Shown: positions 1-9,900 of the stretch, piece by piece
Numbering within the stretch: the first letter of the stretch is position 1
Layout: each line of letters opens with the position of its first letter
The notes under the pieces: generated by a model
The model's database searches: none
Told to the model about the DNA's origin: nothing
What the model saw: the letters and a program-made list of their open reading frames with translations, nothing else
Translations under genes and position numbers: made by a program
Assembly (NCBI GenBank): GCA_017743475.1
Contig: JAGHYV010000025.1
Coordinates: 1-54,845, forward strand
Direction of reading: 5' to 3'
Source: Roseiflexus sp.
GTDB taxonomy: Bacteria > Chloroflexota > Chloroflexia > Chloroflexales > Roseiflexaceae
DNA: 54,845 nt

Positions 1-1353
1 GGGCAACCGCGATCGTGCCAGAGGTGTCGGTGGTCGTCAACTAGCAATCAAGGTAGTTTTTATCAGTTCGATCCGAATCTGATCGGCGTCAAATTGGGTA
101 CGTTCCCGACCGACCAGCCGCCGGGGTGGCAGTTGTATCGCACGGTGCTCCAGGGTGAGCGTCTCGAACGGGTGCGCGGGCAGACGTTGTCGTTCGCAAT
201 TGTTATCCAGGGCGGAACCGGCGTCGGACCGGGTACACTCCTGCTGATTGATGATGTTCAGGTGATTGCCGCCGATGGGCGCACAACCGCTTCACCATTG
301 CCGCCAGCACTCCGGGGCGATGGAAGCCGTCCGCTGGCCGTCATCCGCGCCGAGGGGCAAAACCGCTGGCTGTACCGGATGGATACAGATGGCACGAATG
401 CGCAACTGATCTATCGCGGACTGCTCGGTGATGTTCGATACCCTGCCTGGTCGCACGACGGTCAACGCATTGCGGTTGTTGACAACAATACCTGGCCCTG
501 GCCTGAGCCTGATCCTGACCTGCAGAACAACCTGAGCGCTTCGGCGATCACCGTGATCAACGCCGACGGCAGTGGCAACCGGCAGGTGTACCAGACGCAG
601 AGTCGTAAGGGATCGCGTTGTCCATTCATTCCCGATCCGGGGAATCCAACAGAAGCCCCCTCGCTGATCTTGAAGGTTAGCGGTGTCCAGTGGTTGCCTG
701 ACAATAATCGTATCGCTCTGACTCTGCTCGGATACGCCGAGTTTTGTAACGGGAGTCGGCGGGGAGGAACGGCTGATATTTTGAGCTTGACCCCTCCTTC
801 ATTGGTTACATCGCCGCTGGCGCAATACGCTACCCGACCGAGTATCAATCGAAACGGGCAGGTATTGTTCGACGGCTTTGATCTCTCGTCGTCGCGCAGC
901 AATCGCGCCGATGGGATTTGGGAACTCGATCTGGGCGCTCAACCACCCTCCGAGACCCCCCTGATCGCCCATAGTGCGGATCGATCGCCTGCATGGGCGC
1001 CTGATGGACGGCGCTTCGCCGTGGTGCGCCTGACGACCAGTCCTTCGGCGTATGTGAGTGAGCGCACGTATGCGATAATGCTCTATGATCGTCAAAATCT
1101 CAACAATCCGCGGATGATCCTGTTCGCCGATCACGGACGCAGCGTCAGCAGTCTCAGCTGGTCGCCAGACGGCGCATACCTGGTATATACACTCGAACGG
1201 TTTGATGGCAGAAGCGATATCTGGTGGCTCGACGTCTCCAGTGGTGCGACGGGACCGGTCACGACAGATGGGCAGGCGCTTGAGGCGGCATGGCGCCCGG
1301 TGTCGCAGAGCCTGTTGCAGAGCCGTGTTTTCCTGCCGCTGGTTGTCCGTTGA
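1..1353 (+). CDS. Secreted beta-propeller (TolB/WD40-like) protein, 5' truncated
   Basis: The reading frame is open to the left edge, so the N-terminus is outside the window or altered; an internal TTG at 94 is not a convincing start. The first ~80 residues visible end in a beta-rich module (GTLLLIDDVQVIA) resembling a carbohydrate-binding jelly-roll. Then come propeller blades with the hallmark pattern of TolB/PD40 repeats: PAWSHDGQRIAVV, PAWAPDGRRFAVV and SWSPDGAYLVYT. Between blades are phrases such as DTDGTNAQL and NADGSGNRQV, typical of extracytoplasmic PD40 proteins. The protein ends VFLPLVVR, a C-terminal motif I associate with exported Chloroflexota proteins. Inferred role: surface or secreted binding protein; no catalytic site is visible. 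It points towards the convergent Tc locus. A fossil of a related gene lies at 21322-21470. The first ~40 codons look less coding-like than the rest, so a frameshift near the edge is possible. Confidence 0.75.
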   Translation, partial: GQPRSCQRCRWSSTSNQGSFYQFDPNLIGVKLGTFPTDQPPGWQLYRTVLQGERLERVRGQTLSFAIVIQGGTGVGPGTLLLIDDVQVIAADGRTTASPLPPALRGDGSRPLAVIRAEGQNRWLYRMDTDGTNAQLIYRGLLGDVRYPAWSHDGQRIAVVDNNTWPWPEPDPDLQNNLSASAITVINADGSGNRQVYQTQSRKGSRCPFIPDPGNPTEAPSLILKVSGVQWLPDNNRIALTLLGYAEFCNGSRRGGTADILSLTPPSLVTSPLAQYATRPSINRNGQVLFDGFDLSSSRSNRADGIWELDLGAQPPSETPLIAHSADRSPAWAPDGRRFAVVRLTTSPSAYVSERTYAIMLYDRQNLNNPRMILFADHGRSVSSLSWSPDGAYLVYTLERFDGRSDIWWLDVSSGATGPVTTDGQALEAAWRPVSQSLLQSRVFLPLVVR

Positions 1354-1430
1354 ACGGCGGGCGCGTTCAAGGGCGGCGTTTTTCCGCTACGAAGCGTGTT
1401 CACGGAATCCTGACGCTTTTTCCCTGCCAG

Positions 1431-1463
1431 CCCCTCTCCAGTGATGCTGATGCTGGAGAGAGG
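1431..1463. terminator. Hairpin between convergent genes
   Basis: CTCTCCAG (1434-1441) pairs with CTGGAGAG (1453-1460), extended outward by two G-C pairs after one mismatch; the loop is 11 nt. There is no T-tract on either strand, so terminator function is only suggested by its place between convergent genes. Confidence 0.3.
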
Positions 1464-1562
1464 CTGGTGGTATGCTGTTACGCGCAACGGGAGATGGAAC
1501 GCAGAAATTGACCAGAGATCTTCCCTTCTTCTCTCAGGTGAGAAGATGATGCCGTAGATTCT

Positions 1563-2264
1563 TCACTTCCAGCTCACCGCAATCCACAGGTCGCTCAGCT
1601 CCTTTGTATTGAAGGAGAGCTTGAGTTCTCCAGTCGGCTTGGCGGGCGGTGCGATGTTGGTGAATTTGCCAATGAGCAGATTGCCCAGAGCAGCATCCTT
1701 CTGGAGCATAATCCCATCAGACCCAATGGTCGCAGATACCTCCATTTGCTCGCTGCGCGCCAGCAGCGTCACGGCCGTCACACGTCCCCTTGCCACGCGT
1801 CCCTGCGCCCAGAAGGGGTAATGTTCGGGGCGTAGAGTGAGAGACAGCTCGTTCGTCTGGGTCTTGAAGCGATGCCATTCGCTTGGGAACTCATGGCGCA
1901 CGGAGAAGAGCCGCACGGAGCCGGTGGCCTGTCCGGCTTTGATCAGTTCATCGAGTTCCTTCATTGCAGCGTTGCGCAACAAGCTGCCGTCTTCGCGAGC
2001 GGTGTAACGGATATGGAGAATCACGTCGCTGATGGTGTCGTAATCAAACTGCGCCGGCTCATTTTTGCTGGAATTGGCCGGCAGTTCCAGTTGCCACTCG
2101 CTGGTGACACCTGAGTTCTCGAAGGGCAGATAGCGCTCGTCGCGCAGGTTGGTCTCGAACAGCCCGCTATCGTTCTGGGCGGAACTCGTGACGATGGACC
2201 GCAGACTGCCGAAATAGTCGCTGAAGCGGTCGTGTTCGGCGAAAGCGAGATTATTCCCATTCAT
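1563..2264 (-). CDS. Free-standing TcA C-terminal (TcB-binding) domain
   Basis: A 233-aa protein homologous to the last ~230 residues of the preceding TcA fragment. Both share SSAQNDSG, RDERYLPFE, a D-Y-[DS]-T-I-[SA]-D-V motif, IRYTARED, and FP-[ST]-[EQ]-WHRF. This is the beta-rich C-terminal domain by which TcA binds TcB. It has no signal peptide and no pore or receptor-binding part. Its ATG lies inside the 3' end of the preceding ORF (14-nt overlap, ATGAATGGGAATAA), so translation is probably coupled to the TcA tail. The duplicated copy has diverged but keeps full domain length, which argues against random decay. It could cap or compete for the TcB funnel, or replace the C-terminus of the broken TcA; both are inference. 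Ends in TGA. Confidence 0.7.
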   Translation of the reverse strand: MNGNNLAFAEHDRFSDYFGSLRSIVTSSAQNDSGLFETNLRDERYLPFENSGVTSEWQLELPANSSKNEPAQFDYDTISDVILHIRYTAREDGSLLRNAAMKELDELIKAGQATGSVRLFSVRHEFPSEWHRFKTQTNELSLTLRPEHYPFWAQGRVARGRVTAVTLLARSEQMEVSATIGSDGIMLQKDAALGNLLIGKFTNIAPPAKPTGELKLSFNTKELSDLWIAVSWK

Positions 2265-3924
2265 ACCCCAACACCAATATCAAGTCTTCCACCTCGCCTT
2301 CCTGCAAATTCCCACCGCCGGGGTGGGTCATTTTCAGTTGCCATGTGACCGGTGGGTCTGTTGATACCAATGTAATTCTTGATGCGCTGACGTCCTTTTC
2401 GCCGAAATGCAGGCCGCCATATTCATTGACTCGGGTGAGTTCTATTTTATTACTTCCAGCCGGCGGTCCTTCAGGCAACGGAGGCGTCAAGACGACACAG
2501 TAATTTCCCCGATTAGTACAGCGTGCCAGTAGCCATATTGTATTGACCTTCAAAGTCTTTCCACGATCCTTGAACGGGAACAAATTCGGCCCCATCTCCA
2601 ATTCAAAAACGTTCTTACCCGTCGGATTGGTTGGGTACAAGAAGCGGTGCCACTGGGTCGGGAATTCACGCCGCAGGTTGAACATGCGCAGAGAATGTGT
2701 CGTACCCTCCTGGCTGAAATACTCCCGAAGATGCGCAATAACGCCATTCTTGAACGCACCGGCGTCTTCCCGCGCCGTGTATCTGATATGAATCACCACG
2801 TCCGCGATGGTGCTGTAGTCGAACTGCCGGAGCGGTGAACCGAAATCAGGATTGGCCGGATCGGGGTTATTCGACGGCGGGTCCGTGAAAAGTTCGAGAG
2901 ACCACTCGCTGATGACACCTGCCCCTTCAAACGGCAGATAGCGCTCGTCCCGAAAGCTCAATTCGAAGACGCCGCTGTCGTTCTGCGCGCTGCTCGTGGC
3001 GATGGCTCTGACCGGGATGTTGGTCTCTACGAAGCGTGTGTCCTCAGCCGGAAAGCTGGCGTCGTCCGTGTTACGTGGATAGCCCCTCTCGCCATTCGCT
3101 GTGGTGACACGAATACTGTGCTTGAGAAGTCGCAGCGTGCACGACACTGTTGTGTACGGACCCGCCACGCAGGGCAGAGTCAGGCTTACTGATTTGATAC
3201 GGCGGAAGTAGTGACCGGGGTAATCGAGATCGAACAACTCCTCCGGCAGGCGGAAGAAGCAGCGGCCCGTCTCCCGCAGCTTCACCAGCGCCAACGGATC
3301 GAGCAGAGCAAGCGAGATATGCTTGGTCAGTTCGAACTCGCGGCGGTTCTGCTCCAAATACGCAAACTCCAACCGCCGTAAATCGTACTGCAACTTTTCG
3401 GCGGCGAGCAGACCTTTCTTGAGGCTGTCCCAATAGCCAAACTGGATGTAGCTACTGTCTTGCAAGCCCAGCTCGAAGCGGAAGCACCGCTCTGCCCGCT
3501 TCGCCAGGTCGTAGGCCAATTTGTAGCTCCGGAAAAATACTGAGGAGATCTGGCCAATCTGCCACTGGTAGAGTTCTTCGTTGGTGTATTTCGAGCGCAG
3601 AAATGCGTCCACCGCCTCAGCGTTTTCGATCTGTGCGATATGGTTTTCGAGCTCTTTCTCCGCAATGGCGACGCGTACTTCCGCGGCGGCAATGGACCGT
3701 TCGAGCTGCTCGATCTCCTTCGCGGCCAAGTCCCTTTGGAAATCCCATTCCTCCTTGCGACGCTGGAAGGATGCTACCGTGCTGGCGATAGACGCCGACT
3801 TGTCGAGAATCGACCCGATCTGATAAGTAGCCCTGGCTGCAAGTTCCAGAGACTTGCTAAGACTGGACCCGCCGACGACTCTGGCTACCGCGTGAGGACT
3901 GCCACCGAAACCCGAAGCTCCCAC
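2251..3924 (-). CDS. TcA-like toxin subunit, C-terminal part after a frameshift
   Basis: This 557-aa ORF continues the TcA protein in the -1 frame relative to 3885-12596. The frame is open from about 3984 and reads PDFNVGASGFGGSPH, the glycine-rich segment that in TcA relatives follows the pore-forming hairpin. Then come a long amphipathic helical region (DFQRDLAAKEIEQLERSIAAA, NEELYQWQIGQISSVF, LAYDLAKRAERCFRFELG) and the TcB-binding beta domain ending LVLGYEWE. The ATG at 3924 lies inside the conserved GASGFGG motif, so it is unlikely to be a native start; this is the 3' half of a split gene. About 80-110 residues normally present just before PDF are missing in both frames, judged from memory of homologues. 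A sequencing error could explain the frame change but not the missing segment. Confidence 0.75.
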   Translation of the reverse strand: MGASGFGGSPHAVARVVGGSSLSKSLELAARATYQIGSILDKSASIASTVASFQRRKEEWDFQRDLAAKEIEQLERSIAAAEVRVAIAEKELENHIAQIENAEAVDAFLRSKYTNEELYQWQIGQISSVFFRSYKLAYDLAKRAERCFRFELGLQDSSYIQFGYWDSLKKGLLAAEKLQYDLRRLEFAYLEQNRREFELTKHISLALLDPLALVKLRETGRCFFRLPEELFDLDYPGHYFRRIKSVSLTLPCVAGPYTTVSCTLRLLKHSIRVTTANGERGYPRNTDDASFPAEDTRFVETNIPVRAIATSSAQNDSGVFELSFRDERYLPFEGAGVISEWSLELFTDPPSNNPDPANPDFGSPLRQFDYSTIADVVIHIRYTAREDAGAFKNGVIAHLREYFSQEGTTHSLRMFNLRREFPTQWHRFLYPTNPTGKNVFELEMGPNLFPFKDRGKTLKVNTIWLLARCTNRGNYCVVLTPPLPEGPPAGSNKIELTRVNEYGGLHFGEKDVSASRITLVSTDPPVTWQLKMTHPGGGNLQEGEVEDLILVLGYEWE

Positions 3925-6900
3925 GTTAAAGTCGGGTACATTAGCAAGCGCACCGCGCTCTTTCTTAAAGCCGCGAGGTATTCCTTAGCCTCCGCGATCT
4001 GCTGCTCGCGCACCGCCTTGACAGCTTCCAGGACGCGGATCTCTTGGCCCTGGCGCAGCAGACTCAACGCTTCAGCATCCCTCTTTTCGAGCGCGCTCAG
4101 CAGCGCCGCTCCCAGTGCCTTTACGTCGTTGCAAACCTCGTTCGCCTTTTGCAGCAACACGCTGAAGCGGTAGGGCGGCAGCGGCGCATCGAGGTCGGCG
4201 AGGGCCGCACTGATATCTACGCCCGCCGCAACGGCCTTGACCAGTGCACCGGGATCGATGGGTGGCTCGAACAGGGGGAGTTGGCGGACTACCCCCTCGA
4301 TATTCATGCAGTGGCGGATTTTGTAAAGCCGATCGGCGACCGTGTCCCAGTAGCGCAGCATCTTCTCGTTGTGCGGAATGCAGAAATAGAGCATCGGCAG
4401 CGGAGGCGCTTCAGACGCACCCTCTCCTTCACCAGACGGCGCCGGCACGAGATTCTCGATCTCGACCAGCGCGTTGGACATAGCATCGAGCCGATGCTCC
4501 AGCTCGTTGAAGGTCTCCACCGGCGGCTTGTCCTTCGGTGGCACTCGCTTTGGCCGCGGTCCCAGGATCTCCGCGGCAAGAATGTACAATTGTGTCGCCT
4601 CGTTGATGCTCTCCATGCTGTCCTGACGGAAGAGGTAGTCCCCCCAGGCGATCAGGTTATCTAGGTAGTTCATCACCACCGTCTTCTGGTAGGCGACGGT
4701 GCGGTAGTTGGCGATGCGATGAGGGTCGAACGGGTTCGTACGCCAATCCCTCACCTGATCCTCGAGCGCTTTCCTGGCCTGGACCGAGTAGCCGGGCACG
4801 CTGGTGTCACCGGCCAGCATGCGCATGATGTTTTCAATCCGTTGTTGGACGTAGGCGGGATCGGTCGTTTCGAAGAACGGCTTGGTGATCCAGTATTTAC
4901 TCATCACTGAGCCGCCCGGAATCGCGCTCTCCACCCCGATCGGATTGAATATAAAGTGGTACCAGTCGCGCGCTTCTTCAAAACGCTGGTTTTTGCTCAA
5001 CGCATTGGCGATCAGTAACGGGGCATGGAAGAACAGCTCCCAGTTGTAGCCGGAGTATGCACCGTCCGGGGAGAAGTCCACGACCTCCTTGGGATAGTAA
5101 TCCTCGGTCCCTGGCTGGACTACCCAATCGGTGGGCTGATAGATGCGCGCGAAGTTGAAGCCGCTGTTTTTGAGTTGTGTGTCGCGGCGCATTAGCCCGG
5201 GGATGCCCTGGACCGGGTTGTGGACGAGCTTGGCGAAGTCGCATACGAATGGGTGGTAGAAATTCAGGAAGTGGAACTGCCGAGACTGGAACAACGACCA
5301 CGAGATTCTCCCCAAATGGTAATGTGCGAAATGCATCCAGAACCGGACAAGCCGGTCGCGGAGCTCGGCATTGGTAAACGGGGGGCGCGTTTCCCCTGGC
5401 ACCTGGTCGGCCAGGAACCGCTCCACCTGCTGTCGCTGCTCAACAGTCAAGGCAGTCAGGTCCAAAGCGTTCGCCCAAGCGCGGAACAGCCCTTCGAAGT
5501 GTTTCTCGAGTTTGCGAAACTCGCGCTTGATCTCCGGATAGTAGAGCCGATTCACTCCACCCCATTTCTCTCGGTCGCTTTTGTGTTTGAATTCAAGCGA
5601 TGGCAAGACAAAGAAGGTCCGTTTCTGATCGGCGTAGAAAAATGGCAGCCAGCTTCCGCTCGGCGTAAACTGCCAATTGGCAGTGAGCGTGTGAAGAGGT
5701 TGCGTCGGGATGTCGAGCCAGAACCGATCCAGGTACGACAGGTGCCAAGGTGGGGATATGCGGAACAGCCCCGGCGTGTGCCTCAGCACTTCCGTGAGGT
5801 GATTACCCCTGGTGAAGATCGCCAAAGCGTTTTCGAGCGACAGGTCGTCCTGCTTATCATAACGAGTAGGCAACTCCTGCCACTTGAGAAAGCTTGTGTA
5901 CGAACCGGTCGAGGCTGTCTCAGGACGGATTGCATGTCGGAAGTCGCCCTGCAGATCGTCGACCCGTACGGGCACGCCTGCGCAGCCGGCGATTTCAAAG
6001 GTACCAGAAAGACGGGCTCGCGTGTTGCCGGCACCGTCTACGCTCCACCCGCTGTACTTCACTCCGAAGCGGCCATCGATCTCCGAGCGGTCTACCGGGA
6101 AAAAGGTGTAGTGCCGGCGAACGATGTCGCCCTCGTAAGGCTCACTTTCATCATAGTCTTTGGACACCCTCTTGGGCGCCCACTGGCCTTGCCGGTACTC
6201 GCTGACAGCCATCTGCAAACGGAGCCGTTTTTTGGCTTTCTGGACAGGTACGCTGCGTTGGCCGGCGGTCGGAGTGGGCACCGTGCTGTTTCCGGCTTCG
6301 TCCGGTACCTCGGTGAACATCGGCCAGAACAGGAACAGCCGCTTGTTCACCACCGCCGGAATCAGATAGTCGCCCTGGATGTCAAGGTCCACCTTCTCCC
6401 ATGGCGTCCACTGGCGGTAGTCGTAGCGGCGGTAATAGTGCTGATGCGGCTCGGCCCCCGTCGTTCGCCCGAACACGTGTAGGATCGTGTTGTCGCCGTC
6501 ATCCTCCTGGTAGAAGCCGGCGATCTCGAGTTGCGCCACGCCATCGAGTTTCTCGAGGTAGTGGGCGAAGGCCGCCTCGACGGTGTGCTGGTTGATCTCG
6601 TTCTGGAGGAGCTCTCTCTCCAGCTCCTTGAAGAACGGCGACCGATCGCGTTTGAGCTCCGGCTGGATCCAGTTCTCCGGCCACAACCACACCTTCCGGT
6701 TGGCCTCCCACACCCGATACTTACGCATCCACTTCCACCAACGCCAGGCGCTGTCGCCGTTGGGGCCATCGGCTTCCACTCTGACCTCCGGTTCGAGCCC
6801 CATGAAGCAGCGCTGCACGAAGAGCTGCACCGAGCTGATCGCCTGGACCAGCCGGCTGGTGAGTTGGCAGGAGCTCATTTCCACGTCGAGCAGGTAGTAG

Positions 6901-9900
6901 GCGTAGAGGTCGTTCGTGTTCTCCCATTTGCCTGTGGGGGCATCGGTTGGCTTGGGTTGCGCTAGGAGGTATGCAACGAGCGCGTCACGCTTGCGTTTGC
7001 GGAGGACATCCTGAATCTCTGCGCTCAACGTGAGCCAGGTTTCTGCACCGAATCTTGCCCGCAGGAGGGACTTGAGCGTCTTCGTCTGGATCTCGCCCAT
7101 CGCCGCGGATGCGAAGGTTTTGACCGTTTCGACATCGGTCCCGAGGCTCTCGACGAAGTAGAACGCCCGCCGCATACGCTCCCAGTTCTCTGCCAGGAGG
7201 TAATCGCCGGGATAGCTGAGATCGAGGGCAGCGACAAGTGCCTGCACGTCGGTCGCCCTCCACTCGTTATTGAGCCGTTCGACGTCCGCGGCAAAGGCGG
7301 CCTGAGTGGCATAGGCTCCCGAGTTCAGCCTGTCCAACACTTCGAGCAGGGTCGTGCCCCGCTCCGGCAGGCTGGCGCGCAGGCGTAGCAAGCGACTGGT
7401 GCGCAGCACTCGATCCACTAATCCGCTCGCCATGGGAGTACGGGAGTCGAGCGGCAGAGCGCCGAAATCCACGAGCTGCGCGTTTGCGGTCAGGCTCCGG
7501 AGGTGTTCCCACTCCGCCAGCGTGATCTTCCACTTCGACCACAGGGCCGCGACGCGAGTAGCCCAGAACCAGCCGTCAACGGTATCAGCGAAGGGCCCGG
7601 TGAGGCGCGCGAGGAGCGTCTTCGGTTGCTCTGCGTACACTGGGTATTCGGTAAGCAGCCGTCGCGCGAGCGCTTCGGTCAAACCGAGTTGCGCCGCCGC
7701 CCGCTGAATCACCAGGCCCTCGGCCCGAGTCTTCGCAAGATAGGTGAGCGCCTTCCGGATGGCCGTGGCAAGATTGCGCGCCAGGTTGTCGGAAGATGGG
7801 TTGGGGGCGCGCAGCGGAAATTCGAGATCGGTGTCCTGCAGCCAGAGCTGCTCCCGTGGAAACACGCCGGTCCTGGGCTGGGTGAACAGGCTATCGACGG
7901 CGTCGCGGTAACGTGTGTCTGCCGAAAGATTATCCAGCGCAGCCTTGTCGGCAGGCGAGAGGATGCCGACAACCCGCAGGAGGCGTTGTTCGGCGTCATA
8001 GGAGATCCGCCGAGCCAGGGCCGGATCAACGAGGTGAGCGAAATCAACCGCCTCAGGCAGTGTGGCTAGCGGCGCCGTAAACACCGGGTCCAGGAACTTG
8101 AGCGCACGCCGAGGAGCCTGGAAGAACTCGTCAATCGCCTGTTGATACGCAACGATGTCTGTGACAGCCGCGAGAGTAGCATCGGTCAGGAGCGTCGTCC
8201 GCTGCTCCTCAGTCATCAGGCCCGTGAACCGCACCACCGGTTCGTAGCGAATCGGTATGTTGTTGGGTGCGCCCGTGATCGTCGCGGGGAACGTGAATCC
8301 CGCGGGTAGGTCTGGCACAGGCGCGGCAGATCCCGGGGTATCAAACAGCTTCCGTATCCCCTCCTGGTACGACGCGAGTCCCGTCACGGCTGCAAGCGAG
8401 GGGTCGTTGAGCAACACGTCGCGCTGCGCGGCCGTCATCGTCCCGGCAAACCGCAGGACGGGCCTGTATTCGATCCGTATATTGTTCGGCGCACCCGTGA
8501 TCGCTTCAGGGAATCTGAAGCGCGCAGGCAAACCCACGACGGTCATCTCTTGGACGACTTCGTCGCGGAGCGTCTCGAGGAAGAACCGCGCCTCAGCCTC
8601 GGTCCGGTGCAACTGCCGCAACAAGCCGGTCAAGAGGCCCTCCAGGCGCTCGACGTCTGATGCCGGCTCGAGGAATTCGTACTGCGCCGGGTCGAACTCG
8701 GCGCGGATGGCCTGAAGGTCTGTGCGGAGTGCCCGAAGGAACCGCGCAGCGTCGGCTTCCTTGACGGCTGCCTTCGCCGAACGGTCGGCGGTGAGGAGCC
8801 AGTTGAGTCGGTCCGGCGTGAAGCCGGTGTTGCGCAGGTGATCTATCTTCTCGACAAACTCCAGGGCCGTCTTCGGATCCTGGAAGCAAGGGACAACACC
8901 TGTGCCGACGGGCCGCACGATGTCCTGCTGAAGCAGCTTCAGCACAAGCTTCCACTCCTCGGCCTTGAACTTGAGCAGCTTCGCCAGCCATGCATGTCGC
9001 CAGAGGAAGGACAGATTGTTGAGAGTCAAGTCATCGGTGATGTACGGCGCCCCGTCCGAGGCGCGAGAGAGAGCAGCAAACACTTCGAGATCGGCCTCGC
9101 GGATCCCGAGCGCCGCGAGAATCACCGGCCGATGGTCGGAGATCTTCTCCGCCGACTCGGGGACATCGACCGCTGCCACCGCGAAGGCCGGATCGAGCGG
9201 CTGGATGAGTTGCTTGTTGAGGAACAGGCTCTGGTAAAGCCCGTCCGCCCGCCGCTCGTGTGGCTTGGTGAAGTGCGTTCTGGTGTTCAAATTGTCGAAG
9301 AGGCCGCACAACTGCTCGACGGTCGTCTTCGCGCCGAGGCGGGCCTTGAGCCGGTCTAGGTAATAGAGGTTGATCAGGAACCGCTCATTGAGCGCTCCGT
9401 CGCCGATGCCGGGACAGCGGATTGCGAGATCGAGCTCCCAGAGCTTCCAGCCGCTCAGTTTCCGCCACAACCGCAGAAAGCGGTGTATGCGGTCGAGCTT
9501 CTGCACGTCCAACCCCTGAATGACCTTCTTATTCAGGTCGCACGAGGCATCGAGATGTCGAATGGTGATGTCGCCATCTGGGTTGATGAACGGCAGATCG
9601 AGCAGTGCCAACAGCTCTTCGTACTCCAGGCCGGTTTTGCGAAGAAACGTCTTGACGTTCGCGACCGACTTGTCGGAATCCTCACGCAGCCAGTCCGCAT
9701 TGCCCGTTTCGCCCCAGACCGCCTGCTGACCCGCCGTCGTGGTGTCCGCCACCAGAATCAGACGCTTTTCGTCGAACTCAGCAGCCGGGTCTGCGCTGAT
9801 GCCGAAGTACTCTGCGGCAATTTCGCCGTCCGTGGGGTTATTGGGCGCGGAGGTACCCCTGAGTGTGCGCATTAGATCCCAGCGCTGCAGATTGCACGTA

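Noticed and set aside
3885..3990. Programmed -1 frameshift in TcA
   Set aside because: No X-XXY-YYZ slippery heptamer in phase (nearest is TTTAAGA), no clear downstream structure, and conserved residues are missing at the junction.
5220..6482. 420-aa plus-strand ORF
   Set aside because: Shadow of TcA on the other strand; the minus-strand frame has clear Tc motifs throughout.
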